Source: Eggerthellales bacterium UBA948 (GTDB lineage: Bacteria; Actinomycetota; Coriobacteriia; Coriobacteriales; UBA8131). From it: a stretch of DNA of 11,702 bases. The notes beneath the pieces are model-generated. The model made no database searches and had not been told where the DNA came from. It saw nothing but the letters and a program-made list of their open reading frames with translations. This document shows, piece after piece, positions 4,927 to 9,511 of the stretch. The stretch spans positions 1-11,702 of the forward strand of contig DBCW01000082.1 in the NCBI GenBank assembly GCA_002293265.1. Reading direction: 5' to 3'. The first letter of the stretch is position 1; the number at the start of each line of letters is the position of its first letter. A program made the position numbers and the translations under genes.

Positions 4927-5892
4927 ATGAATAAAAAAAGACGTGCAGTAATTGCTACCAGCGAAGTTTCGAGAGTTAAGACATATATGCTTGGCGGTTA
5001 TCAACAGAAGGTGGTTTTAGACGGCATGTCCAAAAACGCACCGGTAGTGCTTTTCTTGCATGGTGGCCCCGGCTCGCCTTTTCCTTTTTCTGCGGGATCT
5101 CGTGGAATGTTTCCGGAGTTTACGGAGCATTTTATTATGGTTTATTGGGATCAGCTGGGGTGCGGAATCAACAACCATGTTATTGATGATACGTTCACTG
5201 TTGATATGTTTGTAGAAATGACCGTGGATCTGGTAAAGGCTTTACGAATTGAGTTTCCCGACAACCGCTTACTTTTGCTTGGTGCTTCATGGGGCTCTGT
5301 GCTTGCTGCAAAAACAGCTGAGAGGCTGCCCGATTACCTTGATGCAGTATTGATATACGGTCAAGTTCTATCAAATCTATTATTCAACGAAGACACGTTC
5401 TCAGCTCTTCTTGCCTCCAGCGCGCCGTCAAAAGCAAAAGAGCACATTAATTCACTTCGAAGTATTTCGGCATATTCGCCCAAAGACATACAGTCACTCG
5501 CAAGTTATATACGTAAGTACACCAACGGTTATCAGTGTAAAACTGGCGAGAGGTCACCAATGGGTTCGGTTATTCGTGGCCTACTATCCAGCCCGGATTA
5601 CTCACTCAAAGACTTTATCGCAATTGTAAAGAACGGATACATGAAAAATACAAGCATTTGGAACGAACTGCTAGAAATAGACTTGCGCGATACGTTGAGA
5701 AATATTCGAGTTCCCTACCGCATTCTCCAAGGAAGTACTGACATAGTAACCTCAACAAAGAGCATGTCCGCATTTGTAGAAATAAGTGGAAACAGCAATC
5801 TGAGCTTGCGAATAATACCTGATAATGGACACATACCAGGCTCAAGCGGAATGAACGAAGTATTGCAGGAAGGTGTGAGTCTTCTCTGTTGA
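4927..5892 (+). CDS. Alpha/beta hydrolase, prolyl iminopeptidase-like (S33 type)
   Basis: 321 residues with an intact alpha/beta-hydrolase catalytic layout. HGGPG (45-49) forms the oxyanion-hole loop typical of the prolyl iminopeptidase (S33) group. YWDQLGCG (73-80) corresponds to the family's WDQRGxG, with Leu for Arg. GASWGS (119-124) is the nucleophile elbow with S121, GSTD (269-272) supplies the acid D272 and DNGH (299-302) the histidine H302. A helical cap lies between about 145 and 255. There is no signal peptide, so it is probably cytoplasmic. Substrate is undetermined: S33-like proteins include aminopeptidases and various esterases or amidases. The ATG has AGG nine bases upstream. It is the only plus-strand gene and it converges on mobA with a 13-base gap, so it looks like a single-gene unit or a late arrival. 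Confidence 0.88.
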   Translation: MNKKRRAVIATSEVSRVKTYMLGGYQQKVVLDGMSKNAPVVLFLHGGPGSPFPFSAGSRGMFPEFTEHFIMVYWDQLGCGINNHVIDDTFTVDMFVEMTVDLVKALRIEFPDNRLLLLGASWGSVLAAKTAERLPDYLDAVLIYGQVLSNLLFNEDTFSALLASSAPSKAKEHINSLRSISAYSPKDIQSLASYIRKYTNGYQCKTGERSPMGSVIRGLLSSPDYSLKDFIAIVKNGYMKNTSIWNELLEIDLRDTLRNIRVPYRILQGSTDIVTSTKSMSAFVEISGNSNLSLRIIPDNGHIPGSSGMNEVLQEGVSLLC

Positions 5893-5905
5893 GACCGTTT
5901 TTGCT

Positions 5906-6556
5906 TTATTGATCGTCGGAGATCTTGGTCATCTCTCCAGCTAGGATGCGAGCTTCTATGGCGGCTAGTTCTGTTGGAGTGTTTACGTTGATGAATGCTC
6001 CGCCACGATCATCGGCTGCTAATACCATATCGGGTGTGAACTCGATAACTTTAACTTCATCATACCAGCTGTTTGCTCTTGATTCTCCCCTGTCTATTGC
6101 AGCTTTGATTATGGGCAGACAGGTTTCTCGGCGATACACTGCGTGAAATGGCTCAAAGCCGTGGCTGGTTCGTGGTACGGCAGCATCTGCCGACTGCGCT
6201 ATTAAAGCGTCACGCTCGGCGACTAGCAGTGGGGCTGACGGAAACACCATGTCACAAGCTACAACAGCTACAAATGGACACTTTGCATAATACAGCGCAG
6301 TGTATAACCCATTTAGCGCGCCTCTCGCATCGAATACATCACGATAAACTTTTACGCGATCACTATGCACATCTGTGCATATGAATTTCAGGCTATCGGG
6401 ATCGTTAGAGGTAATAATAATTTCGTCGGCTACCAAACCAAGACGTTTTAGGGAACGACAAATAAGAGGTAGACCACAGAAGGATACTAAAGCCTTCGGT
6501 GTTCCCATCCTCTTTGATTCGCCCCCGGCTTGTATTACAACTGTCAAATCATCCAT
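5906..6556 (-). CDS. mobA: Molybdenum cofactor guanylyltransferase
   Basis: 216 residues from the ATG at 6556. A longer version starts at 6565 and adds three residues, but that ATG lies inside a TATAAT. MobA transfers GMP from GTP to molybdopterin, making the guanine dinucleotide cofactor of enzymes of the DMSO-reductase family. The nucleotide-binding motif IQAGGESKRMGTPKAL begins at residue 8. DARGALNGL (76-84) fits the second GTP/cofactor loop, ACDM (100-103) is the metal-binding motif (Val follows in place of the usual Pro), and GFEPFHAVYRR (133-143) is the conserved E-P-x-H-x-Y segment. Length is normal (about 190-220). No Shine-Dalgarno sequence is seen, and the promoter placement suggests a leaderless transcript. 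mobB lies 1.6 kb away in the same direction. No molybdoenzyme gene is in the window. Confidence 0.9.
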   Translation of the reverse strand: MDDLTVVIQAGGESKRMGTPKALVSFCGLPLICRSLKRLGLVADEIIITSNDPDSLKFICTDVHSDRVKVYRDVFDARGALNGLYTALYYAKCPFVAVVACDMVFPSAPLLVAERDALIAQSADAAVPRTSHGFEPFHAVYRRETCLPIIKAAIDRGESRANSWYDEVKVIEFTPDMVLAADDRGGAFINVNTPTELAAIEARILAGEMTKISDDQ

Positions 6557-6563
6557 GCAGGGC

Positions 6564-6572
6564 ATTATAACA
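6564..6572 (-). promoter_or_regulatory. Extended -10 promoter of mobA
   Basis: On the minus strand TG-T-TATAAT matches the extended -10 consensus exactly (TATAAT at 6564-6569). Exactly seven bases separate it from the ATG at 6554-6556, so transcription would begin at or one base before that ATG. No -35 is evident, which is acceptable for an extended -10. A short inverted repeat, GGGTG-N5-CACCC (6590-6604), lies just upstream and could be an operator. Confidence 0.55.
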
Positions 6573-6637
6573 AAAGCGCGAGTGTTTGCGGGTGTTATTC
6601 ACCCATTTATCTTGAGCAAACACAGGCTCATTTTCAA

Positions 6638-6679
6638 CACGCCAGACTGTGGAATGAGCTTATTCCACAGTCTGGCGTG
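6638..6679 (-). terminator. Perfect 18-bp hairpin after the small membrane gene
   Basis: CACGCCAGACTGTGGAAT (6638-6655) is the exact complement of 6662-6679, with the 6-base spacer GAGCTT. It begins 22 bases after the stop of the 6702-7049 gene, where a terminator is expected. Neither strand has a T-run behind it (TTGAAAATG on the minus strand). Terminators lacking a U-tract have been proposed in actinobacteria. A smaller repeat, TGAGC-N8-GCTCA (6613-6630), follows it. Confidence 0.55.
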
Positions 6680-6701
6680 CAAGCAATAAACCAGTATTTT
6701 C

Positions 6702-7049
6702 TTAGTAGTAACTTGAATACCTAAACATTTGCTCGAATACTGCGTAAAACATGGTGCCTAATGTTAACGCAGAGCAAATGCCAATTACGAAAGTTACTAT
6801 GCAACCGATAATTGCAAACTTGATTGCTTCGCTTTTAATCTCTTGAGGTCTGCCCCAAGTTGAACCAAAAGCTACCAGAATTCCGCCAATGCCTAGCAGA
6901 AATCCAACAAAGAACCAAGCGGCTTTAAAACCACCGGATGGTCTTTGCTCTGCTTGCACATATGCCTGCTGCGCGTAGTTTTGCATTTGAGGTTGTGGTT
7001 GTGGTTGATACGGATTTGGTGTTGGAGTTTGTCCTTGATCTTGTTGCAT
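6702..7049 (-). CDS. Small Pro/Gln-rich two-helix membrane protein
   Basis: 115 residues, not a family I recognise. The first 40 or so residues are low-complexity and rich in Gln, Pro, Tyr and Asn (PNPYQPQPQPQMQNYAQQAY) and probably disordered. Two hydrophobic stretches follow: about 44-62 (AWFFVGFLLGIGGILVAFG) and about 77-104 (IKFAIIGCIVTFVIGICSAL and onward). They fit two membrane helices with a short charged link, leaving a short aromatic tail (FRYSSYY). A cytoplasmic Q/P-rich tail before one or two helices is common in uncharacterised actinobacterial membrane proteins. The ATG has AGGG about six bases upstream, so it is probably translated. It sits 73 bases after azlD and before the strong hairpin at 6638-6679. 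Confidence 0.8.
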   Translation of the reverse strand: MQQDQGQTPTPNPYQPQPQPQMQNYAQQAYVQAEQRPSGGFKAAWFFVGFLLGIGGILVAFGSTWGRPQEIKSEAIKFAIIGCIVTFVIGICSALTLGTMFYAVFEQMFRYSSYY

Positions 7050-7122
7050 GTTTTCCCTTTTCTCTTTTGGTAGCGATAAGTTTGAGTTCTTTCGCTCCCC
7101 CTATCCAACATTGCATTGATTA

Positions 7123-7452
7123 TTATAACTGAATCAGGGTCAATAGCGCGAAGGCTGCGACACCTACTATTACGCTTAGCACCAACGACTTGCTAAGCCA
7201 TGCTACAACTAATACTGGTATAACTGCGATTATTGGAATCAGAACGGTAAAGCTATCGAAAGCAAAAGTCTCCGCGCTAAAGATATCGTTAGCTACCAAT
7301 GCGGCAAAAGCGGCAGGTGGAATAATCCCTAATGCTTTTGCAACGTGATCCGGCAGCTCCTTGCCTTTTAGGAACAGCAAAGGTGCGACCCTGCAAACAA
7401 GCATCAACAATCCGCATGTGATTAAGATTAGGAAAAAGTCTGACCAACTCAT
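7123..7452 (-). CDS. azlD: Branched-chain amino acid exporter small subunit, AzlD family
   Basis: 109 residues from the ATG at 7450-7452. A longer frame from 7482 exists, but the inner start makes the classic ATGA overlap with the azlC stop (7449-7451), has AGG eight bases upstream and gives the usual AzlD length. Four hydrophobic segments are visible: 4-24 (SDFFLILITCGLLMLVCRVAP), about 44-58 (IIPPAAFAALVAND), about 68-84 and about 88-108. The CRVAP-x-LFLKGKELP motif after the first helix is the family signature. AzlD proteins work with AzlC in export of branched-chain amino acids (first shown for Bacillus subtilis azlCD and Corynebacterium brnFE). The actual substrate here is inferred from family only. 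Confidence 0.88.
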   Translation of the reverse strand: MSWSDFFLILITCGLLMLVCRVAPLLFLKGKELPDHVAKALGIIPPAAFAALVANDIFSAETFAFDSFTVLIPIIAVIPVLVVAWLSKSLVLSVIVGVAAFALLTLIQL

Positions 7453-8150
7453 GCTCTTACCTGCCGCCCTTCTCTTATCCACATCACAACAATTGCAGCT
7501 GCGATACCAATAAGAGCGCCGATGAGAATTGCCGGACCGGAAAGTCCAACAAGCTTACAGATCACAACACCAACTATTGCTGCAATTGCTGCCACAACAT
7601 TTTCCGGTGTGATCTTTTGCGTGCATAAAAGGCAGATGAATATCGAGGTCATAGCAAACGATGCAATAGCCAACGGAATACTTAAGGCGTTGCCCAGTAA
7701 AACCCCTACCACACTGGAGATCGTCCAAGAACTTTGTGAGAAAAGATTGACCATCGTTGCTCTGCCAACAGACCAATTGCCTTTCTCAAACTTTTGCATG
7801 TTGATGCCGTAACTCTCATCGGTAACGGTCGCCGAAAACAAAAAAGACAGGCGCTTCTTGGCTTTTTGGCAAAACTGAGAAAGCGATGCGCTATAAAGCA
7901 TTTGGCGAGTATTTACTAAGGCAACACTGGCAATAATCGAGGCAATTGGTGTTGCTGTGGCCCACATGTTTGGGATCATGAATTGTCCGGCACCGGAATA
8001 GAAAAGTAAACATAGCAATAGTACTTGCAGGGCATTCATGCCCACTGAAGCACTGAGTATGCCGCAAGGGATACCTATAGCTACATAACCTAGCATGATG
8101 GGTAAAGCAGCAGTTAAAGACTCTCTGATTTGATGTTGTTTTGGTCTCAT
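7449..8150 (-). CDS. azlC: Branched-chain amino acid exporter large subunit, AzlC family
   Basis: 233 residues, the usual AzlC length. Family motifs occur in order: ALPIMLGYVAIGIPCGIL (15-32) in the first helix, FYSGAGQFM (50-58), VNTRQMLYSASLS (79-91) and TDESYG (110-115). Several further hydrophobic segments fill the C-terminal half, and a basic tail (REGRQVRA) faces azlD. With AzlD it should form an inner-membrane permease that exports branched-chain amino acids or analogues. The ATG at 8148-8150 lacks a visible Shine-Dalgarno sequence, and a GATAAT box lies exactly seven bases upstream, suggesting a leaderless start. It lies 53 bases after mobB, and the two are probably separately promoted. 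No adjacent Lrp-type regulator is in the window. Confidence 0.92.
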   Translation of the reverse strand: MRPKQHQIRESLTAALPIMLGYVAIGIPCGILSASVGMNALQVLLLCLLFYSGAGQFMIPNMWATATPIASIIASVALVNTRQMLYSASLSQFCQKAKKRLSFLFSATVTDESYGINMQKFEKGNWSVGRATMVNLFSQSSWTISSVVGVLLGNALSIPLAIASFAMTSIFICLLCTQKITPENVVAAIAAIVGVVICKLVGLSGPAILIGALIGIAAAIVVMWIREGRQVRA

Positions 8151-8157
8151 TCAGTGT

Positions 8158-8163
8158 ATTATC
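8158..8163 (-). promoter_or_regulatory. Candidate -10 box of azlCD
   Basis: GATAAT on the minus strand (5/6 match to TATAAT) ends seven bases before the azlC ATG, the same spacing as at mobA. No convincing -35 is seen 17 bases upstream (GAATAA). If used, it would give a leaderless azlC transcript. This stretch is AT-rich, so a chance match is possible. Confidence 0.35.
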
Positions 8164-8203
8164 GGATATTGAGAGATTTTTTATTCATTTTGATAAATTG
8201 CCG

Positions 8204-8770
8204 TTATCTTGTCAGATATTTTGCAATTAGAAAATCGGCGATTCCCTTTATATCTGCGAAATCAAAAGTGGGCAAGGCTTGCTCATCTGCTTGGTCAACT
8301 ACGCGCTTTATATTTGTGACCACTGCAACAATCTCATTGCCTTCCCCACCTAGATCACGCTCTTCATCTTTTGGGTTTCCCGAGCGAAACAATTCAACTG
8401 TAGGAAGTTGCCCCTGACGGTAACCTTCAACCAAAATGATGTCTAGCTCAGTGCCAACACTTGCAGCATTTTGGATCATCATCCCAACGATGGTCTTTAG
8501 CTCAGCCTCAGCAGGTAAGGACTGAACGCAAGCCATTTGATCCGGAGAAGCAACAACAGTATAAACACTTCCTGCCCGGCGATGACGCCACGAATCCTTG
8601 CCGGGTACATCGAAGTCAAAGCCCGCGTGTGAATGATGCTTTACGCTAGCAACATTAACGCCACGTGTAGTAATCTCAGCAATCACTTGCTCTAATAAAG
8701 TTGTTTTGCCGGAGTTTTGCTTACCAACGAAAGCTATGGCCGGAACACTTAAAATTTCTGAATTTGTCAT
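8204..8770 (-). CDS. mobB: Molybdopterin-guanine dinucleotide biosynthesis adaptor protein MobB
   Basis: 188 residues. A Walker A P-loop, GKQNSGKTT (16-24), is followed by VKHHSHAGFDFDVPGKDSWR (43-62) and RRAGS, the hallmark K-H-x2-H...D-x-PGKDSWRH-x2-AG of MobB. IILVEGYRQGQLPTVE is the Walker B-like strand and following loop. MobB is a GTP-binding partner that assists MobA in attaching GMP to molybdopterin; it is helpful rather than essential in E. coli. The ATG overlaps the nrdG stop as ATGA, so translation is probably coupled to nrdG, an unusual partner. mobA is downstream in the same direction, beyond azlCD and a small membrane gene. The C-terminal 40 residues (ADEQALPTFDFADIKGIADF and onward) are less conserved. 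Confidence 0.92.
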   Translation of the reverse strand: MTNSEILSVPAIAFVGKQNSGKTTLLEQVIAEITTRGVNVASVKHHSHAGFDFDVPGKDSWRHRRAGSVYTVVASPDQMACVQSLPAEAELKTIVGMMIQNAASVGTELDIILVEGYRQGQLPTVELFRSGNPKDEERDLGGEGNEIVAVVTNIKRVVDQADEQALPTFDFADIKGIADFLIAKYLTR

Positions 8771-9276
8771 GCGAGCCCTTCGAACTCTATAACCTGACCT
8801 GACTTAAGCGATGCAGGTACGTCGATGATACGCTGATTTGATGATCCGCGCCACTTAAGATCCAAACTTTTTAGATCTTGTTTAAACGGCCCGTCCACTA
8901 GCACATCAATCTCGTCTAACAACTCCGCTGCAGCTGCACTTGGCTCACAAGCCTTAAGATCTTCAAATAAATAGCCGCTATATGCCCAAACCGTTAGCCC
9001 TTTTTCGCGCACTGATTTAGCCAGCTGGATTAATTCAGCAGCTTGATCAAATGGCTCACCACCCGTAAGCGTTATGCCCGCAATCAGTGGATTTGCCTCC
9101 ACCTTATCAAGCAAAGTCTCTGTGCGCACCAAATTGCCACCTTCGAAAGGCTGTGCCTCAGGATTGTGACACCCCGCACAACAGTGTTTGCAACCCTGAG
9201 TGAAAATGGCCAGGCGAATACCCGGACCGTCAACAATCGAATCATCACTGATTCCGTATAATCTAATGGTTGTCAT
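8767..9276 (-). CDS. nrdG: Anaerobic ribonucleotide reductase activating protein (radical SAM)
   Basis: 169 residues. NrdG uses a [4Fe-4S] cluster and S-adenosylmethionine to generate the glycyl radical on NrdD. The cluster motif is C29-x3-C33-x2-C36 in QGCKHCCAGCHNP; an extra Cys at 32 is not part of the triad. DGPGIRLAIFTQGC precedes it as usual, and LTGGEPF (70-76) is the SAM-binding GGE motif. VWAYSGY and DVLVDGPF are further family signatures, and the C-terminus has RGSSNQRIIDVPASL. The ATG at 9274-9276 has GGTGG nine bases upstream. It lies downstream of nrdD in the same direction with a 235-base spacer, and its stop overlaps the mobB start. Confidence 0.96.
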   Translation of the reverse strand: MTTIRLYGISDDSIVDGPGIRLAIFTQGCKHCCAGCHNPEAQPFEGGNLVRTETLLDKVEANPLIAGITLTGGEPFDQAAELIQLAKSVREKGLTVWAYSGYLFEDLKACEPSAAAAELLDEIDVLVDGPFKQDLKSLDLKWRGSSNQRIIDVPASLKSGQVIEFEGLA

Positions 9277-9315
9277 ACGCTTTAACCACCTAACATTACA
9301 ATGGGGCTATATCAA

Positions 9316-9337
9316 AAGTCTTATGGCGAAAAGACTT
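9316..9337 (-). repeat. Inverted repeat upstream of nrdG
   Basis: AAGTCTT (9316-9322) and AAGACTT (9331-9337) form a 7-bp stem with an 8-base loop about 40-60 bases before the nrdG start. On the minus strand it is followed by TTGATAT. It might be a weak terminator or an operator. It does not resemble the NrdR box consensus that I know. Confidence 0.35.
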
Positions 9338-9373
9338 CCTTAACTTTTCACATAACAATAACCGCTTACTGTG

Positions 9374-9416
9374 GATTCCCGCCTGAGCGGGAATGACAGA
9401 GAGCTGCGGGAATGAC
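9374..9416. repeat. dRS3-like palindromic repeat with a partial second copy
   Basis: ATTCCCGCCTGAGCGGGAAT (9374-9393) fits exactly the 20-base pattern ATTCCC-N8-GGGAAT known as dRS3 in Neisseria. It also resembles the GGATTCCCGCC...GGCGGGAATGAC repeats scattered through many genomes. The right arm with its tail, GCGGGAATGACA, is repeated at 9386-9397 and 9405-9416. It sits in the nrdD-nrdG spacer. Whether it is a member of a dispersed family in this genome cannot be seen from one window. Confidence 0.6.
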
Positions 9417-9455
9417 AATCCGGGCTATAATCATGCTTTTGATAAGACCTAAAAC

Positions 9456-9493
9456 AGTAAGGCACCTGCCAGGTATTAGCGAGTTGCCTTACT
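9456..9493 (-). terminator. Stem-loop after nrdD, candidate terminator or attenuator
   Basis: AGTAAGGCA (9456-9464) pairs with TGCCTTACT (9485-9493). A second small stem, ACCTG-C-CAGGT (9464-9474), lies inside. On the minus strand the stem is followed by GTTTTAGG, a short T-run. It begins about 18 bases after the nrdD stop, so it is well placed to end or dampen nrdD transcription before nrdG. Confidence 0.5.
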
Positions 9494-9511
9494 CAACGTT
9501 TCTTGTATGTT

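Noticed and set aside
7453..7482. Longer azlD start at 7482
   Set aside because: The ten extra residues (MDKRRAAGKS) lie inside azlC. The ATG at 7452 gives an ATGA overlap, a ribosome binding site and the normal length.
9425..9430. TATAAT on the plus strand in the nrdD-nrdG spacer
   Set aside because: It has no -35 at the right distance and no plus-strand gene lies downstream; it is antisense to nrdD.
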